DNA of 64,000 nt from Verrucomicrobiota bacterium (GCA_023269675.1 JAHFSX010000034.1:1-64000); one strand, 5' to 3'. Shown: positions 16,314-26,800, counted from the first letter of the stretch. Made by a program: numbers and translations. The notes: generated by a model from the sequence alone, not told the origin.

Positions 16314-17593
16314 GGGTGAAAAGGTTCTCCGTCGGGTGCGGGTGTTTTCGGCAGGAGCAGTTGAATCACAATCCAAGCGACGATGTAGGCGGAGGCGGAC
16401 ATCACGAAGAGCGGCCAATAGCTGCCGGTGGTGTCGAGGACCCAGCCGGCGAAGCGCGCGACAAAGATGCCGCCCAGCGCGCCGGCCATGGTGCCGATGC
16501 CGGTGACGGAGGCCACCGCGCGCCGGGGGAAGGCGTCGGAGACCAGAGAGAAGAGGTTGGCCATCCAGCCGGAGTGCCCGGCGGTCGCCAGGCCGATCAG
16601 CACCACGGCGGTCCAGACGTGGGGCGTGCTGGCGGCGAGCAGGACCGGCACCGGCAGCAGCGCGCACACCAGCATGGCCGTCTGGCGCGCGCGGCGGACC
16701 GTCAGTCCGAACCGGATCAGACGGGAGGTGAACCAGCCCGCGCCCACGGAGCCGATGATCGCGATGGAGTAGATCGTCACCAGCGGTGCGCCGAGCTGGG
16801 TTAGGGAGACGCCGTGCTTGTCGTGGAGAAACTTCGGCAGCCAGTAGAGGAAGAACCACCAGACCGGGTCGCTCAGCAGTTTGCCGAAGAAGAAGGCCCA
16901 GGTGGCGCGGTAGCGCACGAGCTCGGAGAGCGGCATGGGGAGGTCGGAAGGCAGAGGACGGAGGGCGGAGGCCGGCCGGTCCCCTGCTGTTTCAGCGACG
17001 GAGGACGGGCCCGTGTCGGCGGGCGGCGTGCGGTAGCTCGCGAACCAGGCCGCGCCCCACAGCAGTCCCACGCCGCCCAAGATCGCGCAGGTGGTCTGCC
17101 AGCCGCCCCCGGCGTAGAGGCGGAGGATCACGAGGGGCGCCAGGATCGGCCCGATCATGGAGCCCGTGTTGAAGAGGCCGGTGGCCAGCGCGCGCTCCTG
17201 CCTGGGGAACCACTCGGCGGTGGCTTTGATCGCGCAGGGGAAACAGCCCGCCTGCGTGAGCCCCAGGGCGAAGCGCACCGCGATGAACGACGTGACCGAA
17301 ACGGCCCAGCCGTGCGCGCAGAGCACCAGGCTCCACAGGGCGACATAGAGCGCGAAGCCGAAGCGCGAGCCCAGGCGGTCGATGATCCAGCCGGCGGCGA
17401 ACACGCCCGCGGCGTAGGCGAACTGGTAGGCGGCCACCATGTTGCCGTAATCGGTCTCGGACCAGCCGCGCTCCTGGCTCAAGCGGGGCGCGAGGATCGA
17501 GAGGGCCTGGCGGTCCAGATAGAGGCACGTGACGGCCAGAAACAGCAGGCCGCACACGCACCATTTGAAGCGGGACTTTCGATCCATGTTCAT
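16310..17593 (-). CDS. MFS sugar-acid transporter (hexuronate/ACS-like)
   Basis: A 427-residue inner-membrane transporter with about twelve helices. LYLDRQALSILAP near the N-terminus and RFALGLTQAGCFPCAIKATAEWFP resemble the anion:cation symporter group (hexuronate ExuT, glucarate GudP), which imports sugar acids with protons. A central cytoplasmic loop (about residues 190-220) is Pro/Ser-rich. It heads a minus-strand operon with a URO-D-like protein, isomerase, oxidoreductase and GH97 glycosidase, consistent with importing a product of glycan breakdown. The ATG at 17593 has no good Shine-Dalgarno; ATG 17587 and TTG 17623 are in frame. Substrate is inferred. Confidence 0.85.
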   Translation of the reverse strand: MNMDRKSRFKWCVCGLLFLAVTCLYLDRQALSILAPRLSQERGWSETDYGNMVAAYQFAYAAGVFAAGWIIDRLGSRFGFALYVALWSLVLCAHGWAVSVTSFIAVRFALGLTQAGCFPCAIKATAEWFPRQERALATGLFNTGSMIGPILAPLVILRLYAGGGWQTTCAILGGVGLLWGAAWFASYRTPPADTGPSSVAETAGDRPASALRPLPSDLPMPLSELVRYRATWAFFFGKLLSDPVWWFFLYWLPKFLHDKHGVSLTQLGAPLVTIYSIAIIGSVGAGWFTSRLIRFGLTVRRARQTAMLVCALLPVPVLLAASTPHVWTAVVLIGLATAGHSGWMANLFSLVSDAFPRRAVASVTGIGTMAGALGGIFVARFAGWVLDTTGSYWPLFVMSASAYIVAWIVIQLLLPKTPAPDGEPFHP

Positions 17594-17806
17594 AGCGTGC
17601 CACAGGGGAGGAATCACCTGCAAGGGCTAAAAGCGAAAAGAGCGGCAAAAATGAAATTGCGCTTGCGCCGGCGGCCGGGGTTAAGCACTATGCCGATGAA
17701 GCGGGTTGCCGGTAACGCGCCTCCCGTCCGCGCCAGGCCGCCTTCAGCAGGCGGCATCTGGCCGGCGGGCGGGGACGCGGGCCTCAGCAGGAAGGGTGGA
17801 GGACGC

Positions 17807-18424
17807 ATGAAAGACTGGAGAAACGTAGTCATGGGCCTGCTGGCCTGCGCGCTGGGCGTCAGCCTGTGCGGCTGCGGCGGCCGGCCGAAAATCAAGACGC
17901 TGGAACCCGGCGCGGTCATCGTGGCTTTCGGCGACAGCCTGACGGAGGGAAGCGGGGCAGGGGAGGAGGAGAGTTACCCGGCGGTTCTCGCCTCGCTCAC
18001 CGGATGCAAGGTGATCAACGCGGGTGTGCCCGGCGAGCTCTCGGACGAGGGGCGGCAGCGTCTGCCTGCGGTCTTGCGGGCGCACCGCCCCGGGCTGGTG
18101 ATCCTGTGCCACGGCGGCAACGATCTGCTGCAGCGCGTGGACGAGGCGGCCGTCGCGGCCCACGTGCAGGCCATGGTCGAGGCGGCTCAGGCCGCGGGGG
18201 CGGACGTGATCCTGCTCGGGGTGCCGAAGCCCGGCCTGTTTCTCAATGCGCCGGCCTTCTATGCTGAAATCGCGCGCCGGTGCGACGTCCCTTGCGACGT
18301 GAAGATCCTGCCGGAGATCCTCGCGAAGGGCTCGCTCAAGAGCGACGCCATCCATCCCAATGCCGCGGGCTACCGCAAACTGGCGCAGCGGGTGGCCGAG
18401 CTGATCCGCAAGAGCCAGTCGTGA
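17807..18424 (+). CDS. SGNH/GDSL hydrolase (TesA-like esterase), probable lipoprotein
   Basis: A 205-residue esterase/lipase of the SGNH superfamily close to TesA/arylesterase proteins. Block I is FGDSLTEGSG (Ser44 nucleophile), block III is HGGNDLL, and block V is DAIHPNAAGY, which supplies the catalytic Asp and His. The first 23 residues form a signal peptide ending LCGC, an imperfect lipobox, so it may be lipid-anchored in the periplasm. GGAGG at 17798-17802 fixes the ATG at 17807. It is divergent from the MFS operon. It may deacylate glycans or lipids; the substrate is not evident. Confidence 0.88.
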   Translation: MKDWRNVVMGLLACALGVSLCGCGGRPKIKTLEPGAVIVAFGDSLTEGSGAGEEESYPAVLASLTGCKVINAGVPGELSDEGRQRLPAVLRAHRPGLVILCHGGNDLLQRVDEAAVAAHVQAMVEAAQAAGADVILLGVPKPGLFLNAPAFYAEIARRCDVPCDVKILPEILAKGSLKSDAIHPNAAGYRKLAQRVAELIRKSQS

Positions 18425-18482
18425 AAGCCGCGTGAAAGACGGGCGCGCAAGGATTCGGATAGCCTTCCGGCCGATAGTAAGG

Positions 18483-18488
18483 TATAAT
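18483..18488 (+). promoter_or_regulatory. -10 element of a probable promoter
   Basis: A perfect TATAAT lies 26 bases before the next ATG; a match to TTGACA at the right distance is poor. The GAGGTGG Shine-Dalgarno follows. It separates the DUF3795 gene from the upstream esterase gene. Confidence 0.4.
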
Positions 18489-18513
18489 AGTAGACAATTA
18501 AAAGAGGTGGTGT

Positions 18514-19071
18514 ATGCAGCAGTCGGGTGTGGCGAGAAGGACGTTTCTGGGTGTGGCGGGTAAGGCGGCCGTGGGTGTCGCGGCGTGCCGCTGTCTGTGC
18601 GGCGAGGCCTGCGCGGCCACGGGCCCGGACGCGTGCGTGGACGCGATCTGCGGCATCTACTGCGGCGCGTGTCCCGCGCTGATGTCCAGCCGGGAGGCCA
18701 AGGCCCCCGCGGAGGTCAAGTGTCTCGGTTGCCGCAGCACCCGGAAGGCGCCGAGCTACGCGCCCACCTGCGAGGTGCGCAAGTGCGCTCAGGTTAAGAA
18801 CGTGCAGTCGTGCGGGCTGTGCGCGAGCTATCCGTGCGACAAGATCAAGGCCTTCTTCAACGAGAAACCGAAGTACGGCTTGCGCGAGAAATATCTCAAC
18901 GCGGTCCGCGACAGGGGCCTGCCCGCCTGGCTGGCGGAGATGAAGACGCGCTGGACCTGCAAGAAGTGCCAGGCGCCGTTCGGCTACGGCATGACGGCCT
19001 GCAAGAAGTGTGGCGAGAAGGTCTGGTCCGACGCCGAGGAGTTCGCCGAATTCAAGCAGGCGAAGACGTAG
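18514..19071 (+). CDS. Tat-exported DUF3795 cysteine-rich protein
   Basis: A 185-residue protein with a twin-arginine signal (ARRTFLG, residues 7-13) followed by a cysteine-rich domain matching DUF3795. It has ICGIYCGACPAL, KCLGCRS, CEVRKCAQ and GLCASYPCDKI, then a second zinc-ribbon-like pair set, WTCKKCQAPFG and TACKKCGEK. DUF3795 proteins have no settled function; their Cys spacing suggests metal or Fe-S binding. Export by Tat would fit a protein folded around its metal before transport. Shine-Dalgarno GAGGTGG precedes the ATG at 18514. No partner gene is obvious. Confidence 0.85.
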   Translation: MQQSGVARRTFLGVAGKAAVGVAACRCLCGEACAATGPDACVDAICGIYCGACPALMSSREAKAPAEVKCLGCRSTRKAPSYAPTCEVRKCAQVKNVQSCGLCASYPCDKIKAFFNEKPKYGLREKYLNAVRDRGLPAWLAEMKTRWTCKKCQAPFGYGMTACKKCGEKVWSDAEEFAEFKQAKT

Positions 19072-19100
19072 AGCCGGCGATTAGATTGTCAGGTGACGGT

Positions 19101-19163
19101 GGAGGGCGAGCGTCCTCGCGAGCCGAGCGGCGTCCGCTGCGGCTCGACAGAGCCTCGCCCTCC
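19101..19163. repeat. dispersed inverted repeat, family C, full copy
   Basis: Ends GGAGGGCGAG and CTCGCCCTCC are exact inverted repeats enclosing CGTCCTCGCGAGCCGAGCGG. It lies just upstream of the heparinase-like gene. A half copy is at 45161-45190. Confidence 0.85.
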
Positions 19164-19187
19164 AGATGCGAGAAAGTTAACATTTGC

Positions 19188-22100
19188 ATGGAATCGAGGC
19201 GTTCCATAATCAGCGTGGTGGTTGTCACCCTGCTGTTCGCCGGAGTCGTCGCGCGGGCGGCGACAGGCCCGCTTTTGTCCGACGCCAACCTGTTCGCCGC
19301 TCTGAACCTGGACTATCCCGGCATGGAGCAGGTCAAGGCCGACGTCACGCAGAGCAACTATCCCGCCGCACGGGTCAGCCTTGCCGACTATCTGCGCGGC
19401 CGCACGAACGTGACCTGGTTCTTTAACCCGCACGCGGTCACGAGCGCGGTCTCGTACACCAAGTCGCAGGCGGATGCCGCGGCGACCGGCACCGTGACGG
19501 CGGTCAGCATCCCCTTCACTTTTCCGGGCGGGAACATCGACTGGTTCTTCAACGTCACGACCAATCCCGCCAACGGCTATGCGCCGAACAACGAGTGGCA
19601 GTGGCAGCTCAACCGCATGATGTGGTGGCCGAACATGGGGCAGACCTACTGGGGCCGTGGCCGCGACGAGGCTTATGCGCAGGCGTGGGTGAGCGAGCTG
19701 CGCGACTGGGTCGCGGACTGCCCGGCCCAGGGTTCGCGCCAGAACGTGGCGGGCTCCACCTGGCGCACCATCGAGACCGGCCTGCGCATGTCCACCTACT
19801 GGCCCGAGGCCTACCACCGCTTCCTGGAGTCGCCCTCCTTCACGGACGACGACCTGACGCTCTACCTGAAATCGTGCGTCGAGCAGGCGCGCTACCTGAA
19901 CAGCTTCTACACGCAGGCGAACTTCCTCACGATGGAGATGGCGGGCCTCTACACGGTCGGCGCGCTCTTTCCCGAGCTCAAGGAGGCGGCGGGCTGGCGC
20001 ACGCTCGCGGCGCAGAAGCTGTACGCCGAGCAGGCCGTCCAGTTCCTCCCCGACGGCTGGCACTACGAGCTCTCGCCGGGTTATCACGCCGTGGCGATCG
20101 ACAACACGCTCCAGATTTATCAGCTGGCCGCGCTCGAAGGGCGGGCGGCGGAGCTGCCCGCCGGTTATCTCGCGGGACTGGAATCGGCCTACCAGGCGCT
20201 GATGTATATGGCCGCGCCGAATCGCGTCACTCCGCCGGTGAACGATTCGGGGCGCAACGACGTGAAGGCCCGCTTGCGGGAGGGGTACCAGTACTTCACC
20301 AACCGCCTCGATTTTCTCTGGCTCGCCACCGGCGGCGCGCAGGGTCAGCCGCCCGCGCAGACCTCCGTCAGCTTCCCTTACGGCGGCTTCAGCGCCCTGC
20401 GTTCCGGCTGGGAGACTAACGCGAACTTCGCCTTTTTCGACGCCGGCGCGCTGGGGCAGAGCGGCCACCGCCACGAGGACAAGCTGGCGCTGCAGCTCTG
20501 GTGCTACGGCCGCGAGATCCTCTTCGACCACGGCGCGGGCAACTACGAGACCAGCATCTGGCGCACCTATTCGATGTCGAGCTTCGGACACAACACGGTG
20601 GCGGTGGACGGCCGCGACCAAAAGGGCGGCGACGGCAACTCGACGCTGCCCGATCCCGATTACGTGGCCGTCGCGCCCCTGGCCCTGCGCTGGGAGTCGG
20701 ACATCGCGCACGATTTCGCGGCGGGCACCTATGACCGCGGCTACTCCAACTACACCTACCGCCCGGCCGCGCACACGCGGCGCGTGCTGTTCGTGAAGCC
20801 GGACCTCTATCTGGTGGCCGACACCTTGGTCCCGTCCGCCGCGGGCGTGAGCCACTCCTACGAGGCGCGCTGGAACCTGCTGCCGACCAACACGGTGGTC
20901 GACCCGCTCACCCAGGTCGTGACCACCACCGACGCCAACGCCGCCAATCTCGCGATCGTGCCCTGCCTCGGCGCGGGGCTGGCGGTCTCGAACATCGTGG
21001 CGCAGGAGTCGTCCGTCGTTGCGCAGGTGCTCGGCTGGAAAGTCCTGAGCGGCATCACCACGCACGTGCCCTGCACGACGGTGACGCACACGCGTGGCGG
21101 CTCGGGCACGAATCAGTTCCTCACGCTTTTCCTGCCGCTCGCGGCGGGCGCGACCAACCCCGTGGCGCAGGTCGTGTCGACGGGGACGACCTCGGCCGAC
21201 GTGCTGCTGCGCGACGGCCGCACGCTCAAAGTCTACGCGGACCCGAATCCGGCGCGCGGCCTGCGGCTGGTCGAGCTTGCGGCTGGCGGCGCCACCAACC
21301 GGCTGGCCGGCGCGGGCTATGTGCCGCCGACGATCACGGCGGTGGCGGACCAGGTCATGAGCCCGAACACCAGCCGGACGGTGCTGGTGACGGTCGGGGA
21401 CGCGGACTCGGCGGCGGACAGCCTGACGGTGAGCGGTGAGGCGCTCGACCCGGCGATCCTGCCCGCCGCGAACATCGTCGCCGGCGGCAGCGGCGCGTCG
21501 CGCGCGGTGACGCTCACGCCCGTGCGGGGCGGCGCGACGACGGTGGTGCTCACGGTGACCGATCCCGACGGCTCGCGGATGTCGGTCACCTTCAACCTGC
21601 TGGTCGATTCGCCGCCGGCCGCGGTCGTGACTGAGGCGGGCACGCCGGAGGAAACCGGCGTGGAGATGGATTTGCGCACGCTCGTGGCCGACGATCTGAC
21701 GCCGGTTGAGAATCTGATGTTTACGGTGACCGGCGCCACCGGCGGCACGGTGGCGCTGCTGGCCGACGGCGTCACGGCGCGTTTCACGCCCTTCAGCAAC
21801 TTCGTCGGAACCGCCACCTTCACCTACACGGCGCGCGACACGGCCGCCGATCCGCGCCTGTTCCTGCACTATGATTTCGAGCAGGGATCGCTCGCGACCA
21901 ACCAGCTTGTCGCCGATCGCTCGGGACACGCGCGCGACGGGACGTTCGAAACCTTCGGCACGGGGCTCGGGCTCTTGACCAACGCCACGCCCGCCGCGCT
22001 GGCGCGCGTCACGGGCCAGGCGCTCCTCCTGCGCGAGGGCGGCAACTTCAACGGCGCGCGCCTCTGCCGCGCGGTCACGACGAACGAGTTCACGTTCAGC

Positions 22101-23870
22101 GACCGGTCATGGAGCTTCAGCGGCTGGTTTAACCGCGCGGCGCAGACCAACGAGGATTTCATCTTCTACCTCGGCAAGGGCGACGGGTTCGGCGCGAACG
22201 AGGAGCTGCAGCTCTACGGGTATCCGAATGCCTCCACGCTGGGGCTGAGGCATTACATCGGCGAAGCCACGACGGATGTGGACCTGAATGCGACGGGGAT
22301 CCCCGTCGGCACGTGGCACCACGTGGCCGTGACCTTTGAGCGGACCGGCACGAAAACCGGAACGATGGCGCTCTATCTCGACGGGCAGCAGAAGGGAAGC
22401 GACAGCGCGCTCACCCTAAATCTGGACCAGACAGGGCCGGTTACCTTCGGCGGACATTACGCGGCGAACGTCGCAGTCACCCGCTGGTTCAACGGGATGC
22501 TGGACGATCTGGCCGTGTTCGATGGCGCGCTGAGCGCCTCTGAGGTGGCGGCACTCGCAGCCGGAAGCGTCGGCCACTTCGGCGGACAGGTCGCGACGAA
22601 CACCGTCACGGTGCGGGTAGCCGACCTCAACGACGCGCCCGCGGCCGGCGCGGGCAAGGCGCTGATCCTCAAGGGCACCCCGGTGGATGTCGACCTGCGG
22701 ACGCTGGCGAGCGACCTCGAGACGCCCCCGGCGGGATTCCTCTTCAGCGTGGGGAGTGCGGTCAACGGCAGCGTGGCGCTGCTGGCCGACGGCCACACGG
22801 CGCGCTTCACGCCGTCCGGGACGTTCACCGGCACGGCCGCGTTCGCGTATGCCGTAACGGATACGGGCCTCAGGCCCGACCTGCTTCTGCATTACGCTTT
22901 CGCGCCTCCCGACGCGGCGGGCGACGGCGTGGCGAGCGACCTGTCCGGAAAAGGACGCGACGGCACCTTGACCGCCTTGGGCACCGGCGTCTTCGCCTAT
23001 GCGCCGGGAGCGCCTTTCCCCGCGTTCAACGCGACCTCGCTCGCGATGACGCAGCCGGGAACCGCCGGTTCGGCGCGGCTTTCACGGACGCTCGGCACGA
23101 ACGAGTATGCCCTGAGTGACGCCGACTGGAGTTTTGCGGGCTGGCTCCGGCGCGCGACGCGCACGGACGACGATTTCATTTTTTACATCGGCGGCGACAA
23201 CGGCTTCAGCGGCGGCGGCGACGAGTTGCAGCTCTACTGCCCGAGCGGCGCGGATACCGTGCGCCTGCACCATTACGACAGTACCAACGGGCAGGATCTC
23301 GCCTTGGTGTCGGGTGCCGCCGCGCTGACCGGACTGTGGCATCACGCGGCGATGACGTTCACGCGCACGAATGCGAACGCGGGGGTGGTGCGCGCATACC
23401 TCGACGGCGCGGCCTTCGGCGGCGCGGCGGGCGTAACCTGGGCATTGAAACAGGATAAGCCGCTCATCTTCGGCGGACATGCGAGCAACGGATCGTATGA
23501 GCGCATGTTCAACGGAAACCTCGACGATCTGGCGCTCTTCTCACGCGCGTTGAGTCCCGCCGAGGTCGCCACGCTCGCCACGCGCGACGTGGACCATTTC
23601 GGCGGGTTGACCGCGAGCAACGCCGTGACCGTGCGCGTGATCGCACCCCAGTCCGTCCCCTTTGTCACCATGCCAGAGGTCACCCCCGGTGTCTGGAGCA
23701 TGACCGTGTCCGGGCCGCCGGGATTTGGGTACACCATTCTGGCTTCCACCAACCTTACGGTGTGGACGCCGATCGAGACGCGCGCGGCTCCCGCGGTGCC
23801 CTTCACGTGGAGCGATCCCGACGCCGCCGACTTCCCCCGCCGCTTTTACCGCGTGCTGCTGGAACCGTAA
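19188..23870 (+). CDS. giant secreted heparinase II/III-like polysaccharide lyase with two LamG modules
   Basis: A 1560-residue secreted lyase. Residues 1-25 are a signal peptide. Residues about 30-340 form an alpha-toroid with the heparinase II/III N-terminal pattern (LLSDANLF, NYPAARVSLADYLRGR). Residues about 390-690 are the beta-sandwich lyase domain, including GHRHEDKLALQLWCYG and SFGHNTVAVDGRDQ. Enzymes of this group (PL12, PL15, PL17, PL21) cleave uronic-acid polymers by beta-elimination; which one is unclear. Two units follow, each a cadherin/Ig-like domain plus a LamG/concanavalin-like domain (about 805-1120 and 1140-1460), then a C-terminal module ending RFYRVLLEP that is shared with the next protein. 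The ATG at 19188 has a weak GAGAAAG upstream. The PL8 gene follows 12 bases later. Confidence 0.85.
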   Translation: MESRRSIISVVVVTLLFAGVVARAATGPLLSDANLFAALNLDYPGMEQVKADVTQSNYPAARVSLADYLRGRTNVTWFFNPHAVTSAVSYTKSQADAAATGTVTAVSIPFTFPGGNIDWFFNVTTNPANGYAPNNEWQWQLNRMMWWPNMGQTYWGRGRDEAYAQAWVSELRDWVADCPAQGSRQNVAGSTWRTIETGLRMSTYWPEAYHRFLESPSFTDDDLTLYLKSCVEQARYLNSFYTQANFLTMEMAGLYTVGALFPELKEAAGWRTLAAQKLYAEQAVQFLPDGWHYELSPGYHAVAIDNTLQIYQLAALEGRAAELPAGYLAGLESAYQALMYMAAPNRVTPPVNDSGRNDVKARLREGYQYFTNRLDFLWLATGGAQGQPPAQTSVSFPYGGFSALRSGWETNANFAFFDAGALGQSGHRHEDKLALQLWCYGREILFDHGAGNYETSIWRTYSMSSFGHNTVAVDGRDQKGGDGNSTLPDPDYVAVAPLALRWESDIAHDFAAGTYDRGYSNYTYRPAAHTRRVLFVKPDLYLVADTLVPSAAGVSHSYEARWNLLPTNTVVDPLTQVVTTTDANAANLAIVPCLGAGLAVSNIVAQESSVVAQVLGWKVLSGITTHVPCTTVTHTRGGSGTNQFLTLFLPLAAGATNPVAQVVSTGTTSADVLLRDGRTLKVYADPNPARGLRLVELAAGGATNRLAGAGYVPPTITAVADQVMSPNTSRTVLVTVGDADSAADSLTVSGEALDPAILPAANIVAGGSGASRAVTLTPVRGGATTVVLTVTDPDGSRMSVTFNLLVDSPPAAVVTEAGTPEETGVEMDLRTLVADDLTPVENLMFTVTGATGGTVALLADGVTARFTPFSNFVGTATFTYTARDTAADPRLFLHYDFEQGSLATNQLVADRSGHARDGTFETFGTGLGLLTNATPAALARVTGQALLLREGGNFNGARLCRAVTTNEFTFSDRSWSFSGWFNRAAQTNEDFIFYLGKGDGFGANEELQLYGYPNASTLGLRHYIGEATTDVDLNATGIPVGTWHHVAVTFERTGTKTGTMALYLDGQQKGSDSALTLNLDQTGPVTFGGHYAANVAVTRWFNGMLDDLAVFDGALSASEVAALAAGSVGHFGGQVATNTVTVRVADLNDAPAAGAGKALILKGTPVDVDLRTLASDLETPPAGFLFSVGSAVNGSVALLADGHTARFTPSGTFTGTAAFAYAVTDTGLRPDLLLHYAFAPPDAAGDGVASDLSGKGRDGTLTALGTGVFAYAPGAPFPAFNATSLAMTQPGTAGSARLSRTLGTNEYALSDADWSFAGWLRRATRTDDDFIFYIGGDNGFSGGGDELQLYCPSGADTVRLHHYDSTNGQDLALVSGAAALTGLWHHAAMTFTRTNANAGVVRAYLDGAAFGGAAGVTWALKQDKPLIFGGHASNGSYERMFNGNLDDLALFSRALSPAEVATLATRDVDHFGGLTASNAVTVRVIAPQSVPFVTMPEVTPGVWSMTVSGPPGFGYTILASTNLTVWTPIETRAAPAVPFTWSDPDAADFPRRFYRVLLEP

Positions 23871-23882
23871 AGAAAGCGCTGA

Positions 23883-26800
23883 ATGCGAAATAACCAAAGC
23901 CGGGCGATGAATGCACCCCATGGCAGGGACGCCGCTCCGAGGCGTCCGCGGACGGTTCGGGGAGCCGTCCCAGCCACCGCTTTGTTCGGAAAGGCGCTCA
24001 GATGCTTTTCCATCCTCGTCCTGATGGTCGCAGGCGGCGTTCGTGCGGACGAGTTCGATGTTCTGCGCCTGAAGTGGAAGGATCTGACCACGGGCGCGGG
24101 CTATGACACGGCCGATTCCGACGTGAAGTCACGCCTGAGCAGTATCGCCAACGCGGCGACGAACGCCTGGTCCAGCATGGACAAGTCGCCGGCGCGCACG
24201 AACCTGTGGAGCGATGCGGCCAGCACGACGGTTTCGGCGCATCTCACGACCTGTTACGGGCGCCTCAGGTCCATGGCCCTGGGGTATGCGACGACCGGCT
24301 GCTCGCTGCAGGGGAACGCCGCGCTGCTGGCGGACACCCTCGGCGGGCTCGACTGGATGAACGCCAACCGCTACAACGCGACCAAGGCGCAATACGACAA
24401 CTGGTGGGACTGGGAGATCGGCACGCCGCTGAACCTCACGGACATCGCGGTGCTGCTCTACGGCCAGCTTTCGGGAACCCAGCTCACGAACACCATGAAC
24501 GCGGTGAACTTCAACACGCCCACGCCCGACATGACCCAGGCGAACAAGGTGTGGAAGGCGCGCGTGGTCGGCGTGCGCGGCTGCGTGGTGAAAGACGCGG
24601 CGAAGATCGCGCTCGCCCGCGACGCCTTCAGCTCGGTGTTCCCCTACGTGACCAGCAGCGACGGGTTTTACAGGGACGGCTCTTTCGTCCAGCACGACTA
24701 CCTTCCTTACACCGCGGGCTACGGCGCCTCGCTTCTCTCGAACATGACGCCGATGCTGTCGTGGCTCGCCGGATCGGCCTGGGCGGTCACCGATCCGGCC
24801 CAGACCAACCTTTACCAATGGGTGTACAACTCCTTCGAGCCGCTCATCTATCGCGGCGCGGCGTGGGATCTGGTGCGCGGGCGCGAGATCTCCCGCTCGG
24901 GCAGCTCGCCGCAGAGCACGGGGCACAGCATTCTGCTCTCGATCCTGCAGGTCTCCCAGTTCGCGCCGGCCGCCGACGCGGCCCGCATGCGGAGCATGGT
25001 CAAATACTGGGCGCAGAGCGACACGGTGCGGAACTTCGTCGCCAACACGCCGCTGCCGCTGCTGACGGCGGCCAAGCAGCTCATGGCCGACGCCCATGTG
25101 GCCTCGCGCGGCGAGCTGGTCGGGCACTACCACTTCGGCGAGATGGACCGCGTCATCCATCTCCGCCCGGGCTTCGGGCTCGGCCTGAGCCTGTCGTCCA
25201 GCCGCATGGCGAACTTCGAGTCGATCAACGGCGAGAACATGCGCGGCTGGTACACGGGGGACGGCATGACGGCCCTCTACAATGCCGATCTCAATCAGTA
25301 CGGCGATTCTTACTGGGCGACCGTGGATCACTACCGCATGCCCGGCACCACCGTGGACACCGTGGTCCGGACGCCGCCCACCAATCCGACGCGCGCCAAC
25401 GGGCAGACCGTGCGCGGGGCCTACGCGTGGGTCGGAGGCGCGAAACTCGGCGACGTCGGTTCGGCCGGCATGCAGCTGGACGCGTGGAACGTGACGCTCA
25501 CGGCGAAGAAATCCTGGTTCATGTTCGACCGGGAAATCGTCTGCCTCGGCGCAGGCATCACCAGTGCGGACAGCCGCACGATCGAGACCGTCGTGGAAAA
25601 CCGCAAGCTTCTGGCCACCGGCGGCACCAACACGTTTACGGTGAACGGCAGCGTGAAGCCCGCGACGCTGGGCTGGTCCGAAACGATGGCGACGGTGAAC
25701 TGGGCGCATCTCGCCGGTCATGTCGCAGGCTCCGACATCGGCTACTACTTCCCGCAGGCGTCCGCGGTGAAGGCGCTGCGCGAGGCGCGCACCGGCTCCT
25801 GGAACGACGTCAACACGGGGGGCTCCACGACACCGGTCACGCGTAACTACCTGACCCTCTGGCTCGATCACGGCCGCAACCCGACCAACGCCACCTACGC
25901 GTATGTGATGCTGCCGAACCAGAGCGCGTCGAACGTGGCCGCCTACGCGGCCGCGCCCGAGGTGACGGTGCTGGAGAACTCGGCCCGCGCACAAGGCGTC
26001 AGGGAGGCTGGGTCGGGGGTTACGGCGGTCAACTTCTGGACGGGCGGCACCAACAGTCTGGGCGGAATCACCGTGACGAAACCCTCTTGCGTGATCGTCC
26101 GCAACGACGGCGTTTATCTGGAGGTCGCGGTGTCGGACCCGACGCAGACCAACACCGGCAGCATCGCGGTGGAGATCGAGGCCCCCGCCGCAGGGGTGAT
26201 GTCGGCCGATGCGGGCGTGACGGTGGTGCAGCTGGCGCCGACCGTCAAGCTGGCGGTCACCAACAGCGTCGCGGACGGGCGCAGCTACCGCGCCTCTTTC
26301 TTCGTCGGGACGGTGCAGACCGTGGCGCTCGCGCCGGTGGCCGACGCCTATGTCGAGAACGGCAGCAACGCCACGAACCATTACGGGACGTCAACCAGCC
26401 TCGTCGTGAAGTATAACGGGAGTTCCAGCCTGACGCGCGAGTCGTTTCTGCGGTTCGATCTTGCGGCTCAGACCAACGGAATCCTGCTCGATGCCGCGCT
26501 GCGCCTCGTGACCGTCACCGCGAACAGTTCAGACACGCATATCGTCTGGCCGGTGTCGGATCATGCCTGGACCGAGAACGGCATCACGTGGTCCAATAAG
26601 CCCGCCTGCGGTGCCGAGGCGGCGCGCTGGAGCGTGTCTTCGATTGTGCCGACAGCGTACCTCGTGCCTGTGGCGGCGGCTGCGAATGCCGCGCTGGGCG
26701 GGGCGCTGGACCTGCGCGTGTCCAGCGTGGGCAACAGCTACTTGGCTTATCATTCGCGCGAAAGCGCCACCGTCACCAACCGGCCGCAGCTGCTCCTGAC

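Noticed and set aside
16314-16859. N-terminal extension of the URO-D-like protein
   Set aside because: The frame runs back into the MFS gene; the start ATG at 16313 fits the family N-terminus.
16814-17806. N-terminal extension of the first SGNH hydrolase
   Set aside because: Antisense of the MFS gene; a lipoprotein-like signal peptide begins at 17807.
19089-21929. 946-residue open frame on the minus strand
   Set aside because: Antisense of the heparinase-like gene; Arg/His/Val composition without motifs.
24129-26381. 750-residue open frame on the minus strand
   Set aside because: Antisense of the PL8 gene, which has clear catalytic residues.
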